Below, one piece after another: positions 48,401 to 57,200 of a stretch of 64,000 bases of DNA (the first letter of the stretch is position 1; every line of letters begins with the position of its first letter). Origin of the DNA: Bathymodiolus brooksi. Taxonomy: Eukaryota > Mollusca > Bivalvia > Mytilida > Modiolidae. Position numbers and translations under genes: made by a program. The stretch is taken from contig OY804589.1 in assembly GCA_963680875.1 (NCBI GenBank), forward strand, positions 15,954,028 through 16,018,027, in the 5' to 3' direction. The notes beneath the pieces were generated by a model. The model was not told where the DNA came from. It worked only from the letters and a program-made list of their open reading frames with translations, and did not search any database.

Positions 48401-51400
48401 GTAATATATGTTGTAGGAACTTGAGTTGTGGTACTAGGTGTTGTATTAACTTGACTTGTGGTAGTAGGTGTTGTAGTAACTTGAGTTGTAGTAGCAGGTG
48501 TTGTAGTACCTTGAGTTGTGGTAGTAGGTGTTATAGTAACTTGACTTGTGGTAATAGGTGTTGTAGTAACTTGACTTGTGGTAATAGGTATTGTAGTAAC
48601 TTGAGTTGTGGTAGTAGGTGTTGTAGTAGCTTGACTTGTGGTAGTAGATGTTGTAGTAGCTGGAGTTGTGGTAGTAGGTGTTGTAGTAACTTGACTTGTG
48701 ATAATAGGTGTTGTAGTAACTTGAGTTGTGGTAATAGGGGTTGTAGTAACTTGACTTGTGGTAGTAGGTTTTGTAGTGACTTGAGTTGTGGTAGTAGGTG
48801 TTGTAGTAACTTGACTTGTGGTAATAGGCGTTGTAGTAACTTGAGTTGTGGAAGTAGGTGTTATAGTAACTGGAGTTGTAGTAGTAGGTGTTGTTGTAAC
48901 TTGAGTTGTGGTAGTTGGTGCTGTAGTAACTTGAGTTGTGGTAGTAGGTGTTGTAGGAACTTGAGTTGTGGTAGTCGGTGTTGTAGGAACTTGAGTTGTG
49001 GTGGTAGGTGTTGTAGGAACTGGTGTTGTGGTGGTAGGTGTTGTAGTAACTGGAGTTGTGGTGGTAGGTGGTGGAGGAACTGGTGTTATGGTGGTAGGTG
49101 TTGTAGGAACTGGTGTTGTGGTGGTAGGGGTTGTAGTAACTGTATTTGTAGTGGTAGGTGTTATAGGAACATGAGCTCTGCTGGTAGGTGTTATGGTTTT
49201 AATTTGTGTTGCTGACTTGGCTGTTGTTGTTGATAAAGGTATGGTTTTATTTATTTTTGACGAAGTTCCATTGTTTTGTTCTGTACTGTTTGCCTTTACT
49301 GCAAAAAAAAAATTAATATTAAGCTCAGCGATATACACATATATACAGTGGATAGAAATAAAACATTGATGTGCAACACTGCTGGGTGTTTAACGCCACT
49401 TTTAACACTATTTCAGTTATATCGTGGCGGTCAGTTTTATTGGTGGAGGAAACCGGAGTAACCAGAGAAAACCACTGACCTCTCGCCAGTCACGGACAAA
49501 CTTTATCACATAATGTTGTATTCTATGCATTGTCATACTAGTTTATTTTTGTATATATATATATATTTGATCGATTGATTTATTGTCCTTAACCTCACTT
49601 TCCGTAATATTTCAGCCATATTATGGCGACCAGTTTTAGTGGTGGAGGAAGGCGGAGTACCCGGAGTTAACAACCGACCATGGGCAAACAATGGATAAAC
49701 TTTATCACTTGCGGCTGCGAGTCGAGTGCACCCTTTGTTTAATTTACAAAGTCGGACGCGAACCCAAGCCGTATTGGTGATAGACTTGTATGAGTTGTTA
49801 GGTAATCCAACTACCTAACTCACTGAGCCACTCGGGTCCCCTATATATATATATATTATATTGTTTAATTATCATGATTAACATGAGTTTGAAGATACCA
49901 AAGGGGTAACCAGCATCCGTCAATAGAAGAAAGGCAGACAACACAATGGCCAAAAGTAAAAGGACAAACAAATACAAAGATCTACAAAACGCTACACAGT
50001 GAACTAAAGATCGAGCAATACGGACCCCACCAATAACCGTGGGTGAATCCAGGTGCTCCGGACGGGTAAGCAGTTCCTGTTCCACTAATGACACCCATCA
50101 TGTTACTCTAGATACAAACCCGGTAATAAGTATTGAATGAAGAACGGACCAGGAACTGCTTACGAAAGGTGGGACATAGCCGTGCTCATTTGTGACACAG
50201 ATTTTCAGAAACGGTTTCTCAAGTCATGGTGGCGACCGTAACATTTTCGAAGTGATGAATTCAACTTAACCAATATAACCCATTGGTTCAGTAGCTTCAT
50301 TTTTAACAACAACCGTCTATCAAAGAAATTATAATAGGAACTACATTCTCGTAAGATCGGATCAACTGAGAGATATAAATTCACATCCAGGTGGTTCTGG
50401 AATGTTCCTACATATAAATGGAAAATTCACAAAGCAAAATTAAAACATCTCTTTTTATGTAAAGTGTCGTTCTTAATCGACACTCCTTGTCAATTTCGAG
50501 GTGTAAGTCAATGTATAAAGCAGACCTAGCTGTATATGTGGTACCCTTTGTTTCAAGGTCAATGGGATAGATGTGATTAATTAATTCAGCAAAGTTGGAA
50601 TTATTTAGTGAAAGGACATCATCTACATAATGGATCGTGAAATTAAAGGATCGGGCTAGTTTCTATCCGCTTTTCTTGAGAAGCCTTTGTGTGACGTCTG
50701 CCTCATACGAATAATGAACAAGTCGACAAAAAGAGGAATACAGTTTGCATCCTACTGTCTGTTGGAAAATACGTCCACCAAACAAAACAAATATGATGTC
50801 AATCAAAAACTAGAGCATTTTGATGAGAACTTTTGGGCCGAATCGGAGTTAGGTTTTTCCTCCAAAATAAGATGAATCATTTCCTCAGAAATGACATTTG
50901 TATCTAGAATAGATGTTAATATTTGGAAAAAGATCTCGTTGAGCTTTTGGCTCACCCAATATATAATATTGCTTGTAATTAAGGAATTCAGTAGCGTAAC
51001 GGTAGATCCAGTTTTTTGTCTTTGGTAAAAATAGCAAAGGAACACAAAACAGATATATGATTGTCCAGGATTTCTGTTTTCGTAAGTGTCGTCGGGGTAT
51101 AGGTAATCCATAAGTTTTCCAATACTCCAGTTTCCTGGCATAACCGATATAATGTTGACAATGGCGTCACCATAATATCGTTTTATGATGTAAAATTCAT
51201 TATTTCACTGTTTGATAAAGCCTACTGATTATGACATATGGCTCCGACTGACAACCTTCCTCTATACACCACTATTTAACACCTTTCAGTACCCAGTACC
51301 GATAATCAGAACTCAGGCCTAGTACATACAATCCTAACTGGATCGGGTCTTAAGTAAATAAAACTTATCCGACTGAAAGAAAATGCAAAATACTCAATAT

Positions 51401-52611
51401 TGCTAATACGATTATATAAGACGAGTTTGAAGATACCAAAGGAACAATCAGAAGCCGTAAATCTAAGAACGACGGCAACACAATGACTAGAGCAAACATT
51501 ACAAATGGACAAACAATGATCAACAAAACATTACACATCAGACTAAAGATCGAGTATCACAAACACCAGGAGTGAACATATGTGCTCCGGAAGGGTAAGC
51601 AGTTCCTGCTTCACTAGTGGCACGTGTCGTGTTGTATCAATAAAAAAATCGGACTAAAAACGAAGTATAAATCTCATTTTAGACGTACAAATGTAGTATT
51701 AATCTGGTTAAAAAAGGCTTGAAATATTGAAAACTCATGAATATATAGCAAGTTTGACAAAATCCTGTAATTTCAACAATCTAATTAAATTATATCTCTG
51801 CACATTTCTTTTTAATTTTGCTTGGCTGCTATGAGCACATGTAGAGATCTACTTTTAATTAGATAGGTCATTTTAATTGATTCCAGTATGCCGTTTGAAG
51901 ATGCCTAGATACTGAATGTATCCAGTCTATCAATATACTTGTATCACCGGAAGTGTCAAACTTAATATCTACAAAGTTTCTAAATGTTAATATTAAATGA
52001 AATATTTCTGCTATTTGAAGACGAGAATTGACGATGACACAAATTTGTTCCATAAGATGCGATGTCTCCTCAAGGACAGAACATCCATGCGATATATTAT
52101 TGACCAAAACATAAAACCCACATGTCGCATGCGTTCGTGGTGTTTACTCTTGGACTTCTAAATAGGTGATTTTCAAATACTAGTAAGTTAATAATAACTA
52201 ACCGGAAGTGTGCTTTTATTGACAAAATGTTCCCAGTTATCATTCTCAGGAGAACACGAGTTGTCGCACGGTTTAATATAGAACCGTGAAAAGGTAATTC
52301 CCGTTTTGAAAAGTCACTTTCTGTTTTACAAAAGTTTATAATAACAATATATTTTTAGATTCCCGAGAACATATGCTATCACACGATGCACAATATTTAA
52401 TCGACACAATGGCATTTCCTGATTTGCTCTATTTGTCCGTATATATACCTGTATGTAGTAGTGTCTCCCTTGTGGATAGTTGATACCTACATGCAGAGGT
52501 TGACAACATATGCTAAGTATTGTGCTCAAATGTTCTCCTTTCTACATATTAGTTATACTTACATACTATTGTTGACAGCACAAGCAGCACTGCTACTACC
52601 AAAATCTTCAT
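21383..52611 (-). CDS. Giant membrane-tethered mucin (signal peptide, Thr/Pro repeats, SEA, EGF-like, TM, cytoplasmic tail)
   Basis: Gene model from splice sites, minus strand, 11 coding exons: 52563-52611, 32712-49298, 32265-32377, 30620-30678, 29555-29739, 26904-27060, 25406-25594, 23853-24000, 22846-22929, 22199-22260, 21383-21422. Every junction has GT/AG and matching phase; the sum is 17,673 nt, exactly 5891 codons including stop. Residues 1 to about 19 are a signal peptide; about 20-5545 are Thr/Pro/Ser/Val/Gln repeats, expected to be densely O-glycosylated. About 5546-5664 form a SEA domain, 5678-5731 an EGF-like Cys module, 5744-5767 one transmembrane helix, and 5768-5890 a Tyr-rich tail. 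Known family role: type I surface mucins form an epithelial glycocalyx, and SEA domains self-cleave yet stay associated. Tissue and function here are inferred. The open frame starting at 49338 is wrong at both ends: its first 13 residues and its last few are intronic. Not seen: von Willebrand D or other gel-forming domains. 5' UTR and polyadenylation site are unassigned. Confidence 0.88.
21639..22017. mobile_element. MITE in mucin intron 10 with internal tandem repeats
   Basis: Ends are CCGGTGTCATAGAGTAAA and TTTACTCTATGACACCGG, inverted over about 34 bp. Inside are about two copies of a ~46-bp unit with CCTTCCCCCATAGTAG, and three copies of a ~59-bp unit with CCATGGGGGAACGTTTACTA. Confidence 0.75.
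22199..22260 (-). CDS. Mucin (right copy) exon 10: cytoplasmic tail
   Basis: 62 bp, phase 0 in, phase 2 out, acceptor TTTTTACCAG, donor AAGAG|GTAAGA. Encodes [20 protein letters not shown]. It contains a basic patch (KRPRIR) and tyrosines. Any signalling role is inference. Confidence 0.82.
22300..22645 (-). mobile_element. Two YVDD-element 3' tail fragments in intron 9
   Basis: GTTTGAAGATAGCAAAGAGG near 22303 and GTTTGAAGATACCAAAGGGG near 22537, both reverse oriented. Confidence 0.6.
22846..22929 (-). CDS. Mucin (right copy) exon 9: cytoplasmic tail
   Basis: 84 bp, phase 0 to phase 0, acceptor TCTTTATAG and donor GAGGAG|GTAAGT. Encodes [20 protein letters not shown] followed by [12 protein letters not shown] is a second Yxx-hydrophobic motif. 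Confidence 0.82.
23465..23812 (-). mobile_element. tRNA-derived SINE in mucin intron 8
   Basis: Minus strand begins GTTAGTGTAATGGTAAGCGT (box A-like) and GGTTCGAAGCCCCGGTCGGG (box B-like). The 3' body ends with the usual AACAACAATAACTCACACGC. Confidence 0.75.
23853..24000 (-). CDS. Mucin (right copy) exon 8: cytoplasmic tail
   Basis: 148 bp. Acceptor CTTTGCAG, donor AGCAAT|GTAAGT; phase 2 in, phase 0 out. Encodes [20 protein letters not shown]... to ...[22 protein letters not shown] and YTII fit the Yxx-hydrophobic internalisation pattern. No known domain is recognised. Confidence 0.85.
24110..24310 (-). mobile_element. YVDD-element 3' tail fragment in intron 7
   Basis: Plus-strand GTTTGAAGATACCAAAGAGG followed by AGTCAGAAGCTGTAAATCGA, the reverse of the element end. 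Confidence 0.62.
24816..24925 (+). mobile_element. tRNA-like SINE head or tRNA pseudogene
   Basis: GTAGTCGAGTGGTCTAGGGC resembles the D-arm/box A of Leu/Ser tRNAs, and GGGTTCAAATCCC is a good box B. The interval between boxes is long and the acceptor stem does not pair cleanly, so it is not a functional tRNA. Confidence 0.55.
25057..25085. repeat. Perfect 12-bp stem hairpin
   Basis: GACGCCCTGTAT, a 5-base loop, then ATACAGGGCGTC. ATACAGGG recurs at about 25110 and 25130. Confidence 0.8.
25218..25320. repeat. Near-perfect 41-bp inverted repeat (hairpin), mucin intron 7
   Basis: Arms 25218-25258 and 25280-25320 pair with a single mismatch around a 21-base spacer. The arms include GTGACCTAATACGTTATATA. 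Ends TACACAGTG/CACTGTGTA suggest a tiny terminal-inverted-repeat element. Confidence 0.85.
25406..25594 (-). CDS. Mucin (right copy) exon 7: end of EGF, transmembrane helix, stop-transfer
   Basis: 189 bp. Acceptor TTGTTTCAG, donor ACAT|GTAAGT; phase 2 in, phase 2 out. It completes the EGF module ([14 protein letters not shown]). A short stalk and a hydrophobic helix of about 24 residues follow ([16 protein letters not shown]..., rich in Ile/Val), ending in Cys-Lys-Arg-Arg-Arg-Lys, a classic stop-transfer signal giving type I topology with a cytoplasmic C-terminus. Juxtamembrane Cys residues could be palmitoylated (inference). Confidence 0.9.
25595..26160. other. Mucin intron 6, unique part
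   Basis: A plus-strand open frame of 128 codons (25664-26050) has no recognised domain or repeat and lies antisense inside an intron. Treated as chance. Confidence 0.45.
26165..26425 (-). mobile_element. SINE of the GGAGTACCC-core family in mucin intron 6
   Basis: Contains GGAAACCGGAGTACACAGAG and a degenerate tRNA-like head near 26400 on the minus strand. Confidence 0.65.
26640..26775 (+). mobile_element. YVDD-element 3' tail fragment in intron 6
   Basis: Plus strand TTACGGATTCTGATTATC and TTTGGTATCTTCAAACTC. Confidence 0.6.
26904..27060 (-). CDS. Mucin (right copy) exon 6: EGF-like domain
   Basis: 157 bp. Acceptor TTTCCAG, donor GTGT|GTAAGT; phase 1 in, phase 2 out. After a linker ([12 protein letters not shown]) come Cys residues spaced [40 protein letters not shown], with the following C at the start of exon 7. 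The C-x6-C-x4-C-x9-C-x1-C-x12-C core is a standard EGF arrangement with an extra N-terminal Cys pair. Confidence 0.87.
28640..29600 (-). repeat. 53-bp minisatellite spanning the exon 5 donor site
   Basis: About 18 tandem copies of a 53-bp unit (plus-strand core TGATATAACCCACCTTTATC). The unit equals, on the minus strand, the last ~37 bases of mucin exon 5, the GTGGGT donor and ~16 bases of intron. The first copies overlap the exon end at 29555-29595; the rest lie in intron 5. Each copy carries a potential donor, but read-through meets an in-frame stop. Confidence 0.85.
29555..29739 (-). CDS. Mucin (right copy) exon 5: SEA cleavage site and C-terminal part
   Basis: 185 bp. Acceptor CTCTATAG, donor AAAG|GTGGGT; phase 2 in, phase 1 out. 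It opens with R-K-G-S-I-L-L, placing a GSxxx motif (family cleavage site G^S, about Gly5605/Ser5606) exactly where SEA autoproteolysis occurs. A long helix-like segment ([14 protein letters not shown]) and a strand ([11 protein letters not shown]) follow. The last 37 bases and the donor are the founder-like unit of the 53-bp minisatellite next to it, so the exact donor is slightly less certain. Phase requires this one: a short read-through meets a stop. Confidence 0.78.
29946..29994 (+). repeat. 11-bp microrepeat
   Basis: GTCATGTATAT repeated about four and a half times in mucin intron 4. Confidence 0.9.
30620..30678 (-). CDS. Mucin (right copy) exon 4: SEA domain core
   Basis: 59 bp (far boundary within about 1 base by eye). 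Acceptor ATTTTTTCAG, donor TTTAG|GTAATC; phase 0 in, phase 2 out. Encodes [19 protein letters not shown] plus a split Arg. The GF-x-N-V-T-V-x-S-F-R pattern directly before the Gly-Ser of the next exon is characteristic of SEA domains. It carries one N-glycosylation sequon (NVT). Confidence 0.85.
30680..31229. other. Mucin intron 3, unique part
   Basis: AT-rich, nothing recognised. The remainder of the intron up to 32264 holds a retroelement tail (31230-31575) and unique DNA. Confidence 0.5.
31230..31575 (+). mobile_element. 5'-truncated YVDD-element tail in mucin intron 4/3 region
   Basis: [12 protein letters not shown] RT C-terminus followed by the GTAAGCACT and GGTATTTTCAAACTT tail; lies in the intron between exons 3 and 4. 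Confidence 0.6.
32265..32377 (-). CDS. Mucin (right copy) exon 3: first part of SEA domain
   Basis: 113 bp. Acceptor CATTTCAG, donor CTC|GTAAGT; phase 1 in, phase 0 out. Encodes [20 protein letters not shown]..., ending DKVEGL. The spaced hydrophobic beta strand, Trp and following helix match the start of SEA domains. It joins exon 2 through a split Gly codon. Confidence 0.85.
32712..49298 (-). CDS. Mucin (right copy) exon 2: 16.6-kb Thr/Pro repeat exon
   Basis: A single 16,587-bp exon. The acceptor is a T-run plus GCAG at 49299-49302; the donor is AAAG|GTAAGG at 32712/32711. It begins with about 45 unique residues ([11 protein letters not shown]...), with N-linked sequons near the start. 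About 540 units of 10 residues follow, of the type [10 protein letters not shown] (30 bp), varying at fixed positions: Q/P/E/F, S/T, I/T, A/G. The distal end changes to one 20-residue unit ([16 protein letters not shown]), then a duplicated [13 protein letters not shown] and a basic [11 protein letters not shown]. There are no Cys and almost no aromatic residues in the repeats. Thr is the dominant residue, so O-glycosylation is expected. No in-frame stop or frameshift occurs in 5528 codons despite heavy internal duplication, which argues for selection on the frame. Confidence 0.9.
32838..32897 (-). repeat. Single 60-bp unit in right mucin, counterpart of the left array
   Basis: This stretch encodes [20 protein letters not shown] sequence and matches the unit repeated at least 23 times at 1-1380. 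It sits at the distal end of the repeat domain in both genes. Next to it (32755-32830) a 39-bp unit encoding [13 protein letters not shown] is present twice. Confidence 0.8.
32897..49090 (-). repeat. 30-bp coding minisatellite of right mucin with higher-order repeats
   Basis: About 540 units of 30 bp, each 10 codons ([10 protein letters not shown] type). Large blocks are near-identical copies: 33331-35040 matches 37261-38970 (offset 3930), 37621-38970 matches 38971-40320 (offset 1350), and 35041-37260 matches 40321-42540 (offset 5280-5310). All offsets are multiples of 30, so the frame is preserved. The plus strand is almost pure G/T/A with very little C, an extreme strand skew. Confidence 0.93.
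49372..49510 (-). mobile_element. Truncated SINE of the GGAGTACCC-core family (duplicate)
   Basis: Counterpart of 2965-3110 next to exon 2 of the right mucin gene. Confidence 0.6.
49578..49845 (-). mobile_element. tRNA-derived SINE
   Basis: Minus strand starts with a tRNA-like head: box A-like GTGGCTCAGTGAGTTAGG and box B-like GGGTTCGCGTCC. The body contains CTCCGGGTACTCCGCC and the 3' end carries AATCAATCGATC-type tail repeats. Part of the right-only intron 1 insertion. Confidence 0.75.
49886..51200 (-). mobile_element. Degenerate reverse-transcriptase retroelement in intron 1 of right mucin
   Basis: Minus-strand translation gives [20 protein letters not shown], with the RT catalytic YVDD at 50629-50618. 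Downstream are [12 protein letters not shown] and [16 protein letters not shown] segments, then the common 3' tail. There is an in-frame TAG just before KLARSF and several frame changes, so it is a fossil. The sequence type is widespread in marine invertebrate genomes; the clade (Penelope-like or a LINE) was not settled by eye. Absent from the left copy, so it inserted after the duplication or was lost on the left. Confidence 0.72.
51350..51645 (-). mobile_element. 3' tail of a YVDD reverse-transcriptase element (duplicate of 3230-3510)
   Basis: Orthologous position and sequence to the left copy, inside intron 1 of the right mucin gene. Confidence 0.6.
52563..52611 (-). CDS. Mucin (right copy) exon 1: signal peptide
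   Basis: ATG at 52611 opens [16 protein letters not shown], a basic residue followed by a hydrophobic run typical of a secretory signal peptide. The exon ends with one extra base before a strong GTAAGT donor (phase 1). That base plus the TA at the start of exon 2 makes Leu, giving ...STIVLKA then Asn-Ser, a plausible signal-peptidase site. The left paralog has the same exon with two conservative differences, which supports it. A TATATATA run lies just before the ATG, but it is too close to serve as a normal TATA box, so the promoter is unassigned. Confidence 0.85.
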
Positions 52612-52807
52612 TATATATAGTAGTATATCTATAAAATACAATAGTATAGGATTATGTCGTATTATCCTTAGTTATTGATGGTTTCTACAAATTAACCGGA
52701 AATCTGTTTGAAATATTTGGTCGCTGATTTAGATGTAACTTTTAACCAAAGCTAAACCATCAGAAAAGTTGTGAGTTCGGTTCTAATATGTGGCAAGGTG
52801 TATTCAA

Positions 52808-53320
52808 GTGATTTAGTGATTTGTGTTTAACGCCAAATGTGCAATTTTACAGCTATATCACGGCGAGAACATTAGGGGAGGTTATGATGATGTACCAGAC
52901 CAACACATGCTATCCGCTTTATATTAGAACAAGCTTAATTGGATTTACATAGTACTAGCTCAATGAAACAACAACCCGCGGATGAACATATCGCACTATA
53001 GGAACACATTATCCTGATTCCGAGCCAACAAGTTATTGATCTTTCTTCTTAATGTATCGTGCTTAGCAGGGAAACAAAATACACCAATTTTGCAGTCTCT
53101 GCTGCACTAGAAACGAGGAGGATAACTACGGACACAACAGTCAGCGGATATACATATCGCTTCACTCGGACTGTTGTGTCATTGAGGTACAACTATAAAA
53201 ATTCAACTAAGCGTCTTAGACTAGTACAAAGCGGACATTATCATCTTCTCCCTATAATATAGCTGCTCATATTGTTCATTTGACGCAAACAACAATTACT
53301 CATTCACACATTCCATATTA
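52808..53320. mobile_element. Inverted SINE pair, right copy
   Basis: Counterpart of 4690-5275. The tRNA-like head has a deletion around 53090 relative to the left copy. Confidence 0.6.
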
Positions 53321-53474
53321 CGGTTATATCCACAATAACATTAGCCATGTTATTGGAAATAAAAAGACATGTTTAAAGATGACTCTAACAAATGAAACTT
53401 AAAAGAGATTCCTTTAGATAATATAAATGAGTAATATATGGGTACAGCTTAATTAGCGTTTGTCGAGTTGGTGC

Positions 53475-53870
53475 AAGGTGGTGCTACCGGAAGTGACGTG
53501 ACTGGCAGTCATGTGACCGGAAGTGACGTGACCGGAAGTCCGAAAGTATGTTCTGCGCATGTCCAGCTTTTCCCGTGCTTTTTTCCTTACTAGAGTAGTA
53601 GTACAAGTACCAAGGCTACCGGAAGTGATCAATGGTCACGTGACCCCTTCGGTTTTCTATTGGGTGTGCGCATGCACAACCTCAAGTTGCACAATATTTA
53701 CCCTACTGGGGCCTATTTACCGGAAGTGACGTTATGAAACGTCACCACGTAGTGAGCGAATGTCATCCGAATGAGTGGTGGAAGGGGTGTGCGCATGCAC
53801 AACCGCAATATCCGCCCTAGTGGGGTCTTTTCACCGGAAGTATCCCTTGGGGTGCTCTCTAGGACGTCCG
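53475..53870. promoter_or_regulatory. GC-rich block with ETS, CRE and NRF1-like sites, upstream of right mucin
   Basis: Counterpart of 5390-5780. It has additional CCGGAAGTGACGTG copies at 53487-53540, while the NRF1-like word is weakened to TGCGCATGCACA. Confidence 0.4.
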
Positions 53871-54169
53871 CATCTATCGTTTTCTAGCCCTGGTTAAGTG
53901 CCCCTTTCCCGCCATTTTATTTTCATATAATATAATATATTTCAATAATGTTTTTCACCTACAGTGTTTTCGGATATGTTCGCAGTGTACTCCAAGTAGT
54001 CTATCACGTCCGCGTTCTCACTGTGGGGGTACTAAGTAACCTAACAGTCAAATGAATGAAAAGGTAAATTTGATCCCTACTTGCATAGTCTCTAGCAAAA
54101 AAAAATATTCCAGGATGATTTTTCCAATTCTAAGAAACAATGTATATACAAAATGTACATATATAGAGG

Positions 54170-54258
54170 GCGGTGGCGGCGACGGCTGCAGCTCCTGCTG
54201 CTGCTGCTGCGGTGTATATCCCTCTGTTAGCAGCGGCGGCGGCTGCTGCTGCTGCTCT
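54170..54258 (+). repeat. CTG/GCG-rich triplet patch (right)
   Basis: Shorter counterpart of 6066-6195. Confidence 0.85.
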
Positions 54259-57200
54259 TAGTTTTCTTCCATATTTTCCAATTCATTTAACTATTCAACT
54301 TATCTTTCTTTCATATTTTCCATATCTTTTCACTATTCAACATACTTTTCTTCCATAATGTCCATATCTTTTCACTATTCAAATTACTTTTCTTCCATAT
54401 TTTCCATATCTTTTCACTTTTCAACTAAATTTTCCTCCATATTTTCCAAATCTTTTCACTATTCAACTTACTTTTCTTCCATAATTGACATATCTTTTCA
54501 CTATTCAATTTTCTTTTCTTCCATATTTTCCATATCATTTCACAATTCAACCTACTTTTTTCCCGCATTTTCCATATCTTTTCACTATTCAACTTAATTG
54601 TCTTCCATATTTTTCATATCATTTCACTATTCAACCTACTTTCTTCCGCATTTTCCTTAATTTTTCACTATTCAACTTACTTTTCCACGATATTTTTCAT
54701 ATCACTTCACTATTCAACTTGCCTTTCTTCCATATTTTCCATATCTTTTCACTATTCAACTTACTTTTCCTCCATATTTTCCAAATCTTTTCACTATTCA
54801 ATATACCTTTCTTCCATAATGTCCATATCTTTTCACTATTCAACTTACTTTTCTTCCATATTTTCCATATCATTTCACTATTCAACTTGCCTTTCTTCCA
54901 TATTTTCCATATCTTTTCAATTTTCAACTTACTTTCCTCCATATTTTCCAAATCTTTTCACTATTCAACTTACTTTTCTTCCATAATTTACATATCTTTT
55001 CACTATTCAATTTACTTTTCTTCCATATTTTCCATATCATTTCACAATTCAACCTACTTTTCTTCCGCATTTTCCATATCTTTTCACTATTCAACTGAAT
55101 TTTCTTCCATATTTTTCATATCATTTCACAATTCAACCTACTTTTCTTCCGCATTTTCCTTATCTTTTCACTATTCAACTTAATTTTCGTCCGTATGTTC
55201 TATATCTTTTCACTATTCAAATTTGGCTTCTTCCATATTTTCCATATCTTTCACTATTCAACTTACTTTTCCTTCATATTTTCCAAACCTTTTTACTATT
55301 CAGCATACTTTTCTTCCATAATGTCCATATCTTTTTACTCTTCAACTTGGGTTTCGTCCGTATTTTCTATATTTTTTCACTATTCAACTTGGGTTTCTTC
55401 CATATTTTGATATCTTTTCACCATTCAACTTGCCTTTCTTCCATATTGGCCATATCTTCTCACTGTTCAGCTTGGCTTTCTTCCATATTTTCCATATCAT
55501 TTCACATTTCAACTTACCTTTCTTAACTATCACTTATAACTATTCAGGTTGCCTTTCTTCCATATTTTCCATATCTTTTCACTATTCAACTTTGCTTTCT
55601 TCCATATATTCCATATAATTTCACAATTCAACCTACTTTTCTTCCATATTGCCCATATCTTCTCACTGTTAGCTTGGCTTTCTTCCATATTTTCCATATC
55701 ATTTCACATTTCAACTTACCTTTCTTAACTATCACTTATAACTATTCAGATTGCCTTTCCTCCATATTTTCGCTATCTTTTCACTATTCAACTTGGCTTT
55801 CTTCCATATTTTCCATATCATTTCACTATTCAACCTACTTTTCTTCCGCATTTTTCATATCTTTTCACTATTCAACTTACCTTTCTTTCATATTTTCCAT
55901 ATCATTTCACAACTTAACTTGGGTTTCTTCTGTATTTTCCATATCTTTTCATTATTCAATTTACCTTCCTACCATATTTTCCATATCATTTCACAATTCA
56001 ACCTACTTTTCTTCCGCATTTTCCATATCTTTTCACTATTCAACTTATCTTTCTTTCATAATTTCCATATCTTTTCACCATTTTCTTCTATATTTTCCAT
56101 ATCTTTTCACTTTCAACCTGGGTTTCTTCCATATTTTTCATATCTTTTCACTATTCGACTTGCATTTCTTCCACATTGTCCATATCTTATCACTATTCGA
56201 CTTGCCTTTCTTCAATGTTTCCCATATCATTTCACAATTTTCTTCTGTATTTTACAAATCTTATCACTATTCAACTTGGGTTTCTTCCATATTTTTCATA
56301 TCTTTTCACTATTCAACTTACCTTTCTTTCATATTTTCCCTATCTTTTCACTATTCAACTTACTTTTCTTCTGTATTTTCCATATCTTTTCACTATTCAA
56401 CTTACTTTTCTTCCATATTTTCCATATCATTTCATATTTCAACTTACCTTTCTTCCATATTTTCCATATCATTTCACAACTTAACTTGGGTTTCTTCTGT
56501 ATTTTCCATATCTATTCACTATTCAATTTACCTTCCTTCAATATTTTCCATATCATTTCACAATTCAACCTACTTTTCTTCCGCATTTACCATATCTTTT
56601 CACGATTCAACTTTACTTTCTTTCATAATTTCCATATCTTTTCACCATTTTCTTCTGTATTTTCCATATCTTTTCACTTTTCAACCTGGGTTTCTTCCAT
56701 ATTTGTCATATCTTTTCACTATTCGACTTGCCTTTTTTCCACATTGTCCATATCTTATCACTATTCGACTTGCCTTTCTGCCATGTTTCCCATATCATTT
56801 CACAATTTTCTTCTGTATTTTCCAAATCTTATCACTATTCAACTTGGGTTTCTTCCATATTTTTTATATCTTTTCACTATTCAACTTACCTTTCTTCCAT
56901 ATTTTCCCTATCTTTTCACTATTCAGCTTACTTTTCTTCCATATTTTCCATATCATTTCATATTTCAACTTACCTTTCTTCCATATTTTCCATATCATTT
57001 CACAACTTAACTTGGGTTTCTTCTGTATTTTCCATATCTTTTCACTCTTCAATTTACCTTCCTTCCATATTTTCCATATCATTTCACAATTCAACCTACT
57101 TTTCTTCCGCATTTTCCATATCTTTTCACTATTCAACTTATCTTTCTTTCATAATTTCAATATCTTTTCACCATTTTCTTCTATATTTTCCATATCTTTT

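Noticed and set aside
33001..49215. Plus-strand Cys/Ser/Asn-rich frames of 726, 1756 and 2894 codons resembling keratin-associated or adhesive repeats
   Set aside because: They are the exact complement of the mucin exon; openness follows from the 30-bp period. They lack any signal peptide or splice context, while the minus strand has eleven phase-matched exons.
49299..49338. Start of the long mucin frame ([13 protein letters not shown])
   Set aside because: These residues come from the intron: a T-run plus GCAG acceptor sits at 49299, and the phase matches the signal-peptide exon at 52563-52611.
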